Below are positions 16,261 through 29,000 of a stretch of DNA of 64,000 nucleotides, one piece after another. The notes beneath the pieces are model-generated. The model had not been told where the DNA came from. It was given only the letters and a program-made list of their open reading frames with translations, and ran no database searches. The position numbers were made by a program, and so were the translations under genes. The DNA is from Phycisphaeraceae bacterium (GTDB lineage Bacteria; Planctomycetota; Phycisphaerae; Phycisphaerales; UBA1924), in NCBI GenBank assembly GCA_007693965.1, contig RECQ01000065.1:1-64000 (forward strand), written 5' to 3'. The stretch's first letter is position 1, and each line of letters begins with the position of its first letter.

Positions 16261-18537
16261 GTGAGAACTGGACGCATGATATCAAAGAAAACAATGATTG
16301 TTGTGAAATCCGTGCCGGCGTTGCTCGCCGCGGCAGCTTTTTTCGCCACCGTGGGAACGGTTCAAGGCGAGCTCCCTGAAGCCACGGTTACTGCGATGGA
16401 CCCACTGCGTCCAGACGCCATCTACCTTCGCACCGGGAACTTCGTGGCGGACACCCCCTCCGTCTCGCTCTCGGATCGGGTTCGATCTCTGCGGGCCGCT
16501 CAGGAGCTGCGAATCGCCGGTCCCGCCGGCGACGGCGCAGAGGCGATTGCGGTCGACCGGAAGCGACACGTGATACAGCTCGACGGCCCCATGACTCGGG
16601 AGCGCCGCGCGGCTCTTGTTCAGGCCGGCGTCGTCATTCAGGACTATGTGCCCGCCAACGCCTTTGTCGTCAGCCTCGATGCCGCAGACTCTGACGCGGT
16701 GGATGGTCTGGATTTCGTTCGCTGGCACACCGACTTCAAGGCCGACTGGAAGATCGAGCCCGGCATCGGTCAGCGCGAGCTGTTCACCGAAGAGCGGCAG
16801 CAACTGGCGCAGCAGGGCCTCATGGCCATCACGATCACGCTGTTTCAGGATGCGACCGATGACGAAGTGCAGCAGGTGGCGCGCTGGCTCAACGACCGCC
16901 CCGGCGCTACGCTGAGCGAAGTCGGTGATCTGGGCGGCAACCCGATGGTCACCGGCGTGGTTCGCCCCGCCGATGTGAATGAGCTCGCCGGCCTCGGGGC
17001 GGTGCAGTTCATCGAGCAGTCGCCCGAAATCACCATGCGGAACAGCAGCGTCCGCTCCGTCGTGCAGGACAACACCACCGGCTCGACACCTCTCTGGGAC
17101 AACGGTCTCCGCGGCGCGGGTCAGATCATCGGCATCATGGACGGTCGCGTGAATCCCAATCACTGCTCTTTCTCCGACACAGGCCCGTTCGGCGACGGCC
17201 ACCGGAAGATCCAGGCGTACAACACCAACACCGGCAACGATTTTCACGGCAACCATGTGACGGCGACCGCCGTGGGCGACGCCTTCGACACTTCGTCGCG
17301 TCGCGGCGTGGCCTATGAAGGCAGGTTCGTCTTCCACATCCCTCCGTCGCTCAATCAGACCGCCGCCTACAACCGTTTACAATTGCACCACAGTCAGGGC
17401 GCCCGGATTCATTCGAACAGTTGGGGCAACGACGGCACCACGGCCTATGACAGTCTTGCCCGTGGCTTCGATCTCTTCGCGTATGACCACGAAGAGAGTC
17501 TGGTGCTGCTGGCGGTCTCCAACCTCTCGACGCTTCGGAACCCAGAAAACTCGAAGAATCTGCTTGCCGTCGGCGCCACCCGGGCCGTTCCCCAGCAGAA
17601 TCTGCATTGCACCGGAGGCATCGGGCCGACGAGTGACGGTCGACGCAAGCCCGAGATCTATGCTCCGGGATGCAACACCGTTTCAGCTTCTACCGGGAGC
17701 TGCACGCTCGGCAGCCAGTCCGGCACATCGATGGCTTGCCCGGCCGTCGCCGGAACTGGCATGCTCGTGCGTCAGTACTACATGGAAGGCTTTTATCCCA
17801 CCGGCGCCGCCAACATAGACGACGCCTTCACCCCCAGCGCCGCGCTGGTGAAGGCCACACTGCTCAACTCCGCCCAGCGGATGACCGGCGTCTCGGGTCC
17901 CTATCCCGGCAACCTGCAGGGTTGGGGCCGTCTGCAGGCGGATACGTCGCTGCACTTCCCCGGCGACAGCCGCACGCTCATTGTGCATGATGTCTTCAAC
18001 GCCAATGGACTCGACACCGCCGAAACCGATGAGTATGAGTTCGAAGTGCTTGGCGGCGCCGAGCAACTCCGCGTCACCATGGTCTTCACCGACTACCCCG
18101 GCGCGGCGTTCACGTCCTTCGCCGCCGTGAATGATCTTGACCTCGAGGTCGTCTCTCCCTCCGGCGATGTCTACCGGGGCAATGTCTTCAGCGGCAATGT
18201 CTCCGTCACCGGCGGCAGCAAGGACGATCGCAACAATGTCGAGCAGGTCCATGTCTCGACGCCCGAGACGGGCGTCTGGACCGCCCGCATCGTGGGCGCC
18301 TCGGTTAGCCAGGGCCGGCAGGGATACGGGCTGGTCATCACCGGCGAAGTCTCCGAGGCTCTGGTGATCCCGTGCCCCGCCGATTTTATTGGCGACGGCG
18401 CCGTCGGCTCGGCCGACCTGGCCATCCTGCTCGGCGAGTGGGGCAACTCCGGCTCGATCGCCGATCTCACCGGCGACAACAACGTCGGCTCTGGCGACTT
18501 GGGAATCCTGCTCGGAAGCTGGGGTCCCTGCGAGTAA
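16261..18537 (+). CDS. Secreted subtilisin-like serine protease (S8) with dockerin-like C-terminus
   Basis: A 758-residue secreted endopeptidase. The first 36 residues form a signal peptide (core ALLAAAAFFATVGTVQG). A propeptide-like region of about 240 residues follows. The catalytic triad is visible: Asp294 in IIGIMDGRVN, His329 in DFHGNHVTATAV, and Ser490 in SGTSMACPAVAGTG. A beta-sandwich domain follows (NDLDLEVVSPSGDVYRGN), as in Kp43-type subtilases. The last 60 residues carry two dockerin-like loops, [19 protein letters not shown] and TGDNNVGSGDLGILLGSWG. GAGGGAG precedes the GTG start by 6 bases; ATG 16276 is the alternative. A strong terminator lies 50 bases downstream, so it is a single-gene transcript. 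Confidence 0.9.
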   Translation: MRTGRMISKKTMIVVKSVPALLAAAAFFATVGTVQGELPEATVTAMDPLRPDAIYLRTGNFVADTPSVSLSDRVRSLRAAQELRIAGPAGDGAEAIAVDRKRHVIQLDGPMTRERRAALVQAGVVIQDYVPANAFVVSLDAADSDAVDGLDFVRWHTDFKADWKIEPGIGQRELFTEERQQLAQQGLMAITITLFQDATDDEVQQVARWLNDRPGATLSEVGDLGGNPMVTGVVRPADVNELAGLGAVQFIEQSPEITMRNSSVRSVVQDNTTGSTPLWDNGLRGAGQIIGIMDGRVNPNHCSFSDTGPFGDGHRKIQAYNTNTGNDFHGNHVTATAVGDAFDTSSRRGVAYEGRFVFHIPPSLNQTAAYNRLQLHHSQGARIHSNSWGNDGTTAYDSLARGFDLFAYDHEESLVLLAVSNLSTLRNPENSKNLLAVGATRAVPQQNLHCTGGIGPTSDGRRKPEIYAPGCNTVSASTGSCTLGSQSGTSMACPAVAGTGMLVRQYYMEGFYPTGAANIDDAFTPSAALVKATLLNSAQRMTGVSGPYPGNLQGWGRLQADTSLHFPGDSRTLIVHDVFNANGLDTAETDEYEFEVLGGAEQLRVTMVFTDYPGAAFTSFAAVNDLDLEVVSPSGDVYRGNVFSGNVSVTGGSKDDRNNVEQVHVSTPETGVWTARIVGASVSQGRQGYGLVITGEVSEALVIPCPADFIGDGAVGSADLAILLGEWGNSGSIADLTGDNNVGSGDLGILLGSWGPCE

Positions 18538-18587
18538 TTTCACTTCCGAAGACGCCTGGCGTCTCATCGTACAACTCACCCACTTCA

Positions 18588-18622
18588 GGGCGTTCACCGC
18601 ACAATCGGTGAACGCCCTTTTT
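18588..18622 (+). terminator. Intrinsic terminator after the subtilase gene
   Basis: A perfect 12-bp stem (GGGCGTTCACCG / CGGTGAACGCCC) with a 6-base loop, followed by TTTTT. It ends the subtilase transcript just upstream of the Fur-family gene. Confidence 0.92.
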
Positions 18623-18692
18623 CGTGCGCACATCCACAGGGGGTGGACGCGCGACATCGGGGCGCCAAGAATACACCCTAGGAGAACGGCCT

Positions 18693-19175
18693 TTGTGCGA
18701 CGCCAGAACGCTTTTTGCCCGACACGGCCTTCGCTGCACCAAGCAGCGCATGGAGGTGTACAACGCTCTGGCGGAGACCACCTCGCATCCGACCGCGGAA
18801 GAGCTCTACTGCGTCGTCCGTGAACGCGAGCCCGGCGTCAGCCTCGCCACCGTCTACAACACGCTGGAAGTTCTGAATCGGCATGGATTGTGCCGGCGCC
18901 TGCCATCCGCAGGATCGCGGGGTTGCCGCTTCGATGCGGACCTCGGCAACCATGTGCACATCACGGCGGACTGCGGCCAGGTCCAGGATATTCCGGAAGA
19001 TCTCGGCGCCCGCCTGCTCGACAGCCTCCCCAAGGAACTCCTCCGCGAGGTGGAGGAGCGGATGGGGATCCGGATCAGCCGGGTCGCCATCGAGCTGGCT
19101 GCGGACGGGCAGACTCCCGCAAACGGGGTGGCGCCTCGCGGCGAGAATGGCTGCTGCGGCGAGGAAACTGCCTGA
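18693..19175 (+). CDS. Fur-family transcriptional regulator
   Basis: A 160-residue metal-responsive repressor of the Fur/PerR/Zur group. The winged helix is visible at residues 8-70 (HGLRCTKQRMEVYNAL; SHPTAEELYCVV; VSLATVYNTLEVLNRHGL). The dimerisation domain starts with GNHVHITADCGQVQDI, where His87 and His89 sit at the usual metal site. The first CxxC structural zinc pair is not intact (only Cys94 remains), and instead of a second CxxC there is Cys-Cys at 154-155. The start is TTG, supported by AGGAG 8 bases upstream. Which metal or peroxide signal it senses cannot be told. Confidence 0.87.
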   Translation: MCDARTLFARHGLRCTKQRMEVYNALAETTSHPTAEELYCVVREREPGVSLATVYNTLEVLNRHGLCRRLPSAGSRGCRFDADLGNHVHITADCGQVQDIPEDLGARLLDSLPKELLREVEERMGIRISRVAIELAADGQTPANGVAPRGENGCCGEETA

Positions 19176-19278
19176 AATTGCTGGTGAAGTCCGGAATCCG
19201 AAGGGTCGATAAGTCATCGGCGTTGCGCCGGCTCCGTCGCCGGATCGCGACTGCCGCGACTCTGACCGGGAGGCCGCC

Positions 19279-19671
19279 ATGCGGATCCACTCGGAACGGC
19301 GAAGATCCATCCGTTTCTCCATGACCCCTGAACGCGCCCGTGTTGTCGTGCGGCCATTGCGCACGATCGAGCACGATCGTGAGATCGAAGGGGGGGCCTT
19401 CGACATCAGTGAACACGGCGCCCAGTTCGAGCTTGATCAACCGCTCGATCCCGGCACGTCCATCGCGATGCGCATCGATTTGCCGCACACCGGACCGGAG
19501 CGCAGCACCGAGCGGCGCGTCTTCTTCGTCTTCGCCGAGGTGGTCTGGACCAGGATGACCGCCGACGGCGTCGCCCGCATCGGCGCGACCTTCACGCGGT
19601 TCGAGCGCGAGGCCGAACGATCGATGCTGCGCCGCCGCCTGTTCAGCGGCCGGTACACGCTGGCCGCCTGA
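19279..19671 (+). CDS. PilZ domain protein
   Basis: A 130-residue single-domain protein. The c-di-GMP-binding elements of PilZ are present: an arginine cluster ERRRSIRF (RxxxR at residues 8-12) and DISEHGAQFE (DxSxxG at 42-47). It would bind cyclic di-GMP and transmit the signal to an unknown partner. It lies between the Fur-family gene and cardiolipin synthase with gaps of about 100 bases on each side. No diguanylate cyclase or phosphodiesterase is in the window. Confidence 0.85.
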   Translation: MRIHSERRRSIRFSMTPERARVVVRPLRTIEHDREIEGGAFDISEHGAQFELDQPLDPGTSIAMRIDLPHTGPERSTERRVFFVFAEVVWTRMTADGVARIGATFTRFEREAERSMLRRRLFSGRYTLAA

Positions 19672-19786
19672 TTCTGCGCAGTCGCATCCCCCCGACATCT
19701 GATACCCTCCCCGCGGTCCGGCGTGACCGGCGCCGGCTTCACCGTTGATCCGCCCATGCCGCGGGCGGGGGGGGACGCTTCCGCCC

Positions 19787-21247
19787 ATGACGGAAATCGG
19801 CTGGATCGGCATCGCACTGCTCGCGCTCGACTGGTTGATCCGCATCGCGCTGACGGCGCGGATCGTGATGCGGCGCAGTCCGCTTTCTGCGTCGCTTGCG
19901 TGGCTCGTCATCATCATGTTCATCCCGCTGCTCGGGCTGTTTCTCTACCTGCTTGTGGGAGAAAACCGTCTGGGCGAACGCCGGCGCCGGCGTCACGCCG
20001 CGGTGACCGACATCCTGCTGCAGCAGGCCGCCCACCTCTGGCGCCACCGGCACTACCAGTGGGAGGGCGGGAGCGAAACGCTTCAGCAGATCGCGCGGTT
20101 CGGGACGGCGGTGGGGGGCTCGCCGCCGCTGCGGGGCAATGAGCTTGAGCTCATCAGCGATTCCGACAAGCTCATCACCCGTATCGCCGAGGACATCGAC
20201 GGCGCCAGGAATCACTGCCATCTGGTCTTCTACATCTGGCAGGACAGCAAGGGCACGCGCCCGGTCGCCGACGCCCTGATCCGCGCCGCCAGCCGTGGCG
20301 TCTCCTGCCGCGTATTGGTCGACTCCGTCGGCTCCAAGCCGTTCCTGCGTGGGCGCACAGTTCGGGAAATGCGGGAGGCGGGGGTGGACGTCATCGCGGC
20401 GCTGCCCGCCAATCCGCTGCGCATGCTCTTTTCACGCCTCGATCTGCGCAACCATCGCAAGATCGTCGCCATCGACGGACACACCGGCTACGTCGGCAGC
20501 CAGAACCTGAACGACTCGACCTTCAAGCAGCATCCGCGCAAACCCATCGGCCAGTGGGTCGACGCCATGGCCCGCGTCACCGGCCCAGCGGCGATGGCGC
20601 TCGATGTCGTCTTCCTGCTCGACTGGCAACTCGATTCGAAGGAGAACATCCAGAACCTCGCCGACTATCTGCCGGAGATGGAGCTCCCCGAAGACGACGG
20701 CTCGGTCGTGCAGATCATCCCCTCCGGCCCCGGCCCAATCCCCGAGGCGATCCACCAGGCCCAGCTCACGATCATCTATTCCGCGCAGGAAGAGCTGATC
20801 ATGACCACGCCGTATTTCGTGCCCGACGAATCCACCCGCACCGCACTGCAGGCCGCGGCCAAGCGGGGCGTCTCGGTCACCCTCGTCTGCCCCGAACGAG
20901 GCGACTCGCGACTGGTGCAGGCCGCGGGCCGCTCGTACTACCTCGACCTGCTCGAGGCGGGCGTGAAGATCATGCACTTCCGCGACGGCCTGCTGCACGC
21001 CAAGACGCTCACCGTCGACCGGCGCATCGCCCTGATCGGCTCGGCGAACCTGGACATGCGCAGCTTCTGGCTGAACTTCGAGGTGACGATGGTGGTCTAC
21101 GACACGGATTTCGCGAGCATACTGCGCTTCCTGCAGCGGCACTACATCTCGCGCTCGAACGCAGTCACGCTGGAGCAGTGGCGGCGGCGCCCGATGTACA
21201 GGTTCGCGGTGGAGAATACGGCGCAGCTTGTGGCGCCGCTGTTGTGA
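19787..21247 (+). CDS. cls: Cardiolipin synthase (phospholipase D family)
   Basis: Makes cardiolipin from two phosphatidylglycerol molecules at the membrane. The 486-residue protein has two N-terminal membrane helices (IGWIGIALLALDWLIRIALT; LAWLVIIMFIPLLGLFLYLL) followed by two HKD catalytic motifs: LRNHRKIVAIDGHTGYVGSQ near residue 222 and HAKTLTVDRRIALIGSANLD near 404. The length and layout match bacterial Cls. The ATG chosen begins directly before the first helix; a longer TTG-started form would add an unlikely Arg/Gly-rich stretch. Confidence 0.93.
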   Translation: MTEIGWIGIALLALDWLIRIALTARIVMRRSPLSASLAWLVIIMFIPLLGLFLYLLVGENRLGERRRRRHAAVTDILLQQAAHLWRHRHYQWEGGSETLQQIARFGTAVGGSPPLRGNELELISDSDKLITRIAEDIDGARNHCHLVFYIWQDSKGTRPVADALIRAASRGVSCRVLVDSVGSKPFLRGRTVREMREAGVDVIAALPANPLRMLFSRLDLRNHRKIVAIDGHTGYVGSQNLNDSTFKQHPRKPIGQWVDAMARVTGPAAMALDVVFLLDWQLDSKENIQNLADYLPEMELPEDDGSVVQIIPSGPGPIPEAIHQAQLTIIYSAQEELIMTTPYFVPDESTRTALQAAAKRGVSVTLVCPERGDSRLVQAAGRSYYLDLLEAGVKIMHFRDGLLHAKTLTVDRRIALIGSANLDMRSFWLNFEVTMVVYDTDFASILRFLQRHYISRSNAVTLEQWRRRPMYRFAVENTAQLVAPLL

Positions 21248-21257
21248 GGGGAATGAT

Positions 21258-22199
21258 TCACCCTTCCGCCGACCACACCCCACCGACAGCCGGACAGATG
21301 ATCCGCTTCGCACCGCTCGGCCCCGCGGCTTCGAGGAGGCGCAGCAGGGGTTCGTCGGCGCTGGTTTCGCCAAGGTCGAACGTCGCGTGGTGCATGGGCA
21401 GAATCCGTGCGGCCTTCATGCGCCGAGCCATGGACCACGCTTCTTCTGGTGTCGCGTGGCGGTGGTCCCACCCTTCGTAGGCGCCGATGCCGAGGATGGC
21501 CAGGTCGACCGGGCGCAGCTCGTCGAAGGCGCGTGTGCTGGCGGTGTCGCCGCCGAAGATGATGCGCACGCCGGCGCCCTCGATGAGATAGGCGTTGTAG
21601 CCGCGGTTGATGTCGAACGCGGAGCGCGCTCCCCAGTGGGCGGGGCGGATGGCGGTGATGCGCAGGCTCTGGAAGCGCAGGCGCAGGCGCCAGTCGAGTT
21701 CGATGATGCGCCGATAGCCGCGGGGGATGAGGCCGGCGGTGCGCCGCGCGGTGACGACGGTGGTGCGCGGCGAGGCGAGGCGCTGGAGCGTGGGGCGGTC
21801 GAGGTGATCAAAATGCGCGTGGGAGAGGAGCAGCAGGTCGATGGGGGGGAGCAGCTCGGGCGGCAGCGGCGCCGGGGCGAGGCGGGCGATGCCGAAGGTG
21901 CGGGCGCCGAAGCGCGGGCCGATGCGCTCGGAGAAGACGGGGTCGGTGAGGATGGTGACGCCCCCGACGCGGATGAGGACGCCGGCGTGGCCCAGCCAGG
22001 CGGCGCCGTCGACGCCATCCATGCCGAGCCAGGTTGTGAGTGGATCGGCGTCGGCCCCGTTGCTCCGCTCGATGGCCTGCGTGGCTGCGTCGTCATTGCG
22101 GAGCGACGCCAGCAGCTCGCGCGGATAGCGGCGCAGGCCGGAGCGTGTGGCCGCGATCGCTTTGTTGATGCCGGTTGGATCGCGGAAGGGTCTTTCCAT
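21258..22199 (-). CDS. Metallo-beta-lactamase-fold hydrolase, NAPE-PLD/UlaG-like
   Basis: A 313-residue cytosolic hydrolase. The zinc-binding motif is HAHFDHLD at residues 127-134, with further ligands in RPAHWG, FGGDTA and PMHHATFDLGE. The motif WLGHAGVLIRVGGVTILTDP before it is typical of the family related to N-acyl-phosphatidylethanolamine phospholipase D and to UlaG lactonases. The substrate is unknown. It is convergent with cardiolipin synthase (10-base gap) and divergent from the kinase gene, so a lipid role is only suggested by position. Confidence 0.85.
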   Translation of the reverse strand: MERPFRDPTGINKAIAATRSGLRRYPRELLASLRNDDAATQAIERSNGADADPLTTWLGMDGVDGAAWLGHAGVLIRVGGVTILTDPVFSERIGPRFGARTFGIARLAPAPLPPELLPPIDLLLLSHAHFDHLDRPTLQRLASPRTTVVTARRTAGLIPRGYRRIIELDWRLRLRFQSLRITAIRPAHWGARSAFDINRGYNAYLIEGAGVRIIFGGDTASTRAFDELRPVDLAILGIGAYEGWDHRHATPEEAWSMARRMKAARILPMHHATFDLGETSADEPLLRLLEAAGPSGAKRIICPAVGGVWSAEG

Positions 22200-22300
22200 G
22201 GCCGCGTCGGATTCTCCTGTGACGAGGCCCCGCGAGGGCCGGTGTGGACCCGCGCCGGAGCGCTGTAGGATAGGCGCGGTGCAGGAAGGAACCGGCGAGC

Positions 22301-23890
22301 ATGGATCTTGACGACATCACCGACGGGCTGCGGCGGCCGGGGGCGATTCCTGATCACTCCGGCCCTGTGGAGACGCTGCAGACCCACATTTCGGTGGTCT
22401 TTCTCGCGGGGGAGATCGTCTACAAGCTGAAGAAGCCGGTGGACATGGGGTTCCTGGACTTTTCCACCCCCGAGCGCAGGAAGCATTTCTGTGAAGAGGA
22501 AGTTCGCCTGAACCGGCGGCTGGCGCCGCATGTGTATCACGGCGTCTCGCGTATTGTGCGCACGGAATCGGGCGAGCTGCGCGTGGACGGCGCGGGAGAG
22601 ACGATCGACCATGTTGTGCGCATGCGACGGCTTCCCGCGGCGGGCATGCTGGATGAACTGCTGGATGGTCCGGGCGTCGCCGAATCGACGATCGAGGAAT
22701 TGGTGCAGATTCTCGCCCGCTTCCACGCCAAGGCGCCGGCGGGGCCGGGCGTGGATGAGCACGGGGCGCCGGAGGCGGTGCGTGAGGCGGTGGTCGGCAA
22801 TCTGGATGGATGCCGCTCCTTCGCCGCGGCGCCGGGGGAGGAAGCGGAGCGGGGCGTTCGCACAATCTCGACGCAGGCGCTCGATCATCTGCGGGCGTGG
22901 ATTGAGGATGCGATTGCGGAGCGGTCGGAACTGCTTCGCCGGCGCGTGGAGGCAGGACGGGTCCGCGAGGGGCACGGCGACCTGCACGCGGGGAACATCT
23001 GCATCACGGACGATGGGATTGTCGTCTTCGACTGCATCGAGTTCTCCAAGCCGCTGCGCTGCGGCGATGTGGCGCGGGAGCTTGCATATCTGGCGATGGA
23101 TCTGCGGGCGCGGGGCTGGCTCGATCTTGCTGATGATCTTGTGCGCATGTACGGCGAGCGCACGGGCGATCCGGAGCTGTCGGAATTGCAGCCATTGTTT
23201 CAGGCGCACTACGCCGCGGTGCGCGGGCATGTGACGTCGCTGCGCGCGGTGGATTCGTCGATCGGGGAGCGCGAGCGGGAGAAGTCTGCGACCAGCGCGC
23301 GCCGGAGCCTGTTGCAGGCGGTCGGGCTGACGCTGGCCCCGTCGCTGGTGCTGATGTGCGGCCTGCCGGCGACGGGGAAGAGCTGGCTGTCGGAGCGGAT
23401 CGCGCTGGCGCTGGGGGCTGAGCGGATCAGGAGCGATGTGGTGCGCAAGGAGATGGCGGGTCCGGAGTCTGCGGCCGCCGGGCGAGGCGGTGTGGACCAG
23501 GGGATGTATACGCCGGAGCGGATCCGACGCGTGTACGACGCGATGCTGGAGCGGGCGGGCGAGACACTCGAGCGGGGGCGGGCGGTTGTGATCGATGCGA
23601 CCTTCTCGAGCGCGCGGGAGCGGGCGCGGTTTCTCCGGCAGGCGGAGCGTCTCGGCAGGCGCGGGCTGGTCGTCCATGTGCAGTGCCCGGAAGCGGTCGT
23701 GCGCGAACGGCTGGCGCAACGCGAAGGGGATGCGGCCGAGCCGTCGGACGCGGACCTGCGCGTCTACCAGAGCGCCCGGGAGCGCTTCGAGCCGCCGGCC
23801 GAGGTCGCGGCGGAACATCTGATCGAGGTGGATGGCCGGTCGCCGGCGGAAGATGGCGCCGAGGCGACGCTGCTTCGGCTGCTCGGGTGA
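22301..23890 (+). CDS. Two-domain kinase: aminoglycoside-phosphotransferase-like plus P-loop kinase
   Basis: A 529-residue fusion. Residues about 1-330 resemble the aminoglycoside phosphotransferase fold (COG2187 type), with YKLKKPVDMGFLDFST near the N-terminus and the catalytic GHGDLHAGNICI near residue 224, then VVFDCIEFSK. From about residue 345 a separate P-loop kinase follows (Walker A CGLPATGKSW; RIRSDVVRKEM; VVIDATFSSARER), like gluconate- or zeta-toxin-type kinases. This pairing is common in bacteria but the substrates are not established. GGAAGGAA precedes the ATG. It ends 100 bases before GlgE and is read in the same direction; a role in sugar phosphorylation there is possible but unproven. 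Confidence 0.85.
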   Translation: MDLDDITDGLRRPGAIPDHSGPVETLQTHISVVFLAGEIVYKLKKPVDMGFLDFSTPERRKHFCEEEVRLNRRLAPHVYHGVSRIVRTESGELRVDGAGETIDHVVRMRRLPAAGMLDELLDGPGVAESTIEELVQILARFHAKAPAGPGVDEHGAPEAVREAVVGNLDGCRSFAAAPGEEAERGVRTISTQALDHLRAWIEDAIAERSELLRRRVEAGRVREGHGDLHAGNICITDDGIVVFDCIEFSKPLRCGDVARELAYLAMDLRARGWLDLADDLVRMYGERTGDPELSELQPLFQAHYAAVRGHVTSLRAVDSSIGEREREKSATSARRSLLQAVGLTLAPSLVLMCGLPATGKSWLSERIALALGAERIRSDVVRKEMAGPESAAAGRGGVDQGMYTPERIRRVYDAMLERAGETLERGRAVVIDATFSSARERARFLRQAERLGRRGLVVHVQCPEAVVRERLAQREGDAAEPSDADLRVYQSARERFEPPAEVAAEHLIEVDGRSPAEDGAEATLLRLLG

Positions 23891-23990
23891 GGCGGAATGG
23901 GCGTGGATGACAAGTGAAAAAACACAGGCGCCGTGTCGGCGCGTCCCGCGCGCCGCTTGACCTGTCTATCTCCTTGTCGGTACTGTGCAT

Positions 23991-26024
<2,034 letters not shown>

Positions 26025-26044
26025 ATCCCGGAGCCGCGACACCG

Positions 26045-29000
26045 ATGCCAAGATCCAAAGACACAGCGCTCCTTCCTGACGATCCGGCCTGGTACAAGGA
26101 CGCGATCATCTACCAGTTGCACATCCGCGCCTTCTGCGACAGCGACGGCGATGGCATCGGCGACTTCCGCGGCCTCACCAGCAAGCTCGACTACCTGCAG
26201 GATCTCGGCGTCACCGCGCTGTGGCTGCTGCCTTTCTACCCCTCGCCGCTGCGCGACGACGGCTATGACATCGCCGACTACATGGGCGTCAATCCCGCCT
26301 ACGGCACGATGCGCGATGTGAAGACCTTCGTGCGCGAGGCGCATCGGCGAGGCCTGCGCGTCATCACGGAGCTGGTCCTCAACCACACCTCGGACCAGCA
26401 CGCGTGGTTCCAGAAGTCGCGCAGGGCCAAACCGGGCACGAAATGGCGTGATTTCTACGTCTGGAGCGATACCACCGAGAAGTATGATGACGCCCGCATC
26501 ATCTTCAAGGACTTTGAGACCTCCAACTGGGCGTGGGATCCGGTGGCGAAGTCCTACTACTGGCACCGTTTCTACTCACATCAGCCCGACCTGAACTTCG
26601 ACAACCCCGAGGTGCAGGAGGCGATGATCAAGGTGCTGGATTACTGGCTGGACATCGGCGTCGACGGCCTGCGCCTGGACGCCGTGCCCTACCTCTACCA
26701 GCGCGAGGGCACATCCTGCGAGAATCTGCCTGAGACGCATCAGTTTCTGAAACGCCTGCGCAAGCACGTGGACGACAACTACTCCAACCGCATGCTGCTC
26801 GCGGAGGCCAATCAGTGGCCCGAGGATGTGATCGCGTATTTCGGCGAGGGCAAGGGGGATGAATGCCATATGGGCTTTCACTTCCCGCTCATGCCGCGGC
26901 TGTTCATGTCGATCCAGATGGAGGACCGTTACCCCATCATCGACATCATGCAGCAGACGCCGCCTTTGCCGGAGACGGCGCAATGGGCGATCTTTCTGCG
27001 CAATCACGATGAGCTGACGCTGGAGATGGTGACGGACGAGGAGCGGGACTACATGTACCGCGCCTATGCGCACGATCAACGGGCCCGCATCAATCTCGGC
27101 ATCCGCAGGCGCCTGGCGCCGCTGCTGGGCAACAACCGGCGCAAGATCGAGCTGATGAACGGACTGCTGCTCTCGATGCGCGGCACGCCGGTGGTTTATT
27201 ACGGCGACGAGATCGGCATGGGGGACAACATCTACCTGCGCGACCGGGACGCAGTCCGTACGCCGATGCAGTGGAGCGCCGATCGCAACGCCGGATTCTC
27301 CCGCGCCAACCCGCAGAAGCTCTTCCTGCCCGCGATCATCGATCCGGAATACCACTTTGAGACGGTGAACGTCGAGGCCCAGGAAAACAACTCGCAGTCG
27401 CTGCTGTGGTGGATGAAGCGGCTGATCCGATTGCGTCAGCGACGCAAGGTTTTCGGCCGCGGCGAGCTCGAGTTCCTTCAGCCTGAGAATCCCAAGGTGC
27501 TCTCCTTCATCCGCAAGGACACGGATGAGCACGTGCTGGTGGTGGCGAACCTGTCGCGTTTCGTGCAGTGTGTCGAGCTGGACCTGAGCGACTACAAGGG
27601 CGCCGAGCCGGTTGAGATGTTCGGGCACACCCGTTTTCCACCTATAGGCGATCTGCCCTACTTCCTCACCCTCGGCCCTCACGCGTTCTACTGGTTCGCC
27701 ATCGCGCCTGCGGGAACTCGCGCGGGCGCCGACCCCTCCGCGCCGGGCGCCGAGGACGATGAACCGCCCACCGTCACCGTCAGCGGCCAGTGGGACAACG
27801 CCCTGCGCGGCCAGGGACGTGCGGCCCTCGAAGCCGCGCTTCCGACCATGCTGCATCGCAGGCGCTGGTTCGGGGGCAAGGCGCGAACGATCCAGACGGT
27901 GGACCTGATCGACGCCGTGCCATTCTCGCTCGGCGACAGCAGCTCCTCGCCGACAACGCATCTTGTCCTGATCACTGTGATGTATGTCGAGGGCGAGCCC
28001 GAAACCTATGTCGTGCCGATCGCCTTCGCCACCGCTGAGCGCGCGGTGCAGGTGCTCAACGACATTCCGCACGCCGTCATCGCGCACATCCAGGTGAAGG
28101 GCGAGGGTGATTCGGGCGTGTTGTACGATGCGGTGTACGAGCGATCGTTCAACGAGGCGATGCTGGATGCGGTGGCCCGGCGCCGGCGTTTCAAGGGATC
28201 CTCCGGCGAAATCTCAGCGACGCCGACACGAGCCTTCTCGAAGCTCCGCGGCGGGGCGGGCGCACGGCTGGAGCCGGCCCTCCTGCGCGCCGAGCAGAGC
28301 AACACCAGCGTCATCTTCGGCGACAAGCTCATTCTCAAGCTCTTCCGCCGCGTCGCTGAGGGTGTCAACCCGGATCTTGACATCGGGCGATTTCTCACCG
28401 AGCGGACATCATTCCCGCACATGCCGCAGGTCGCGGGGTTCCTTGAGTATCAGCGCCCCCGCGAGTCTGCACGAACGCTGGCGATCATGCACGGCTACGT
28501 TCCCAACGAGGGGGACGCGTGGCGTCACGCACTGAGCGATTTGAGCCAGTATTTCGAGCGCGCGATCACGGAGGAGTCCGAGACCCCCGAGCCCCCGGAC
28601 GCATCTTCGGCGGCGGCGCTGCTCGAACTGGCTTCGAAACCGCCCTCGAAGGAGGCGTACGAGCGCATCGGCTCCTACCTGGACTCCGCGGAGCTGCTGG
28701 GCCGGCGCACGGCCAACATGCACGCAGCTCTGTGCTCGGACGACGACGACCCCGCCTTCTCCCCCGAGCGATTCACGCCGCACTACCAGCGCGGGCTGTA
28801 CCAGTCGATCCGCAACCAGACCACGCAGGCGCTCCAGCTTCTGCGGAAGCGCCAGCAGAGCATTCCCGATGACGCGGCGGAAGATGCGGGGAAGGCGCTC
28901 GGCGCCGAGAAGGCATTGCTCAAACGCATCGCAGATCTACCCAAGAATCCTATTGATGCAGTGCGCATCCGCACGCACGGGGACTACCACCTCGGGCAGG

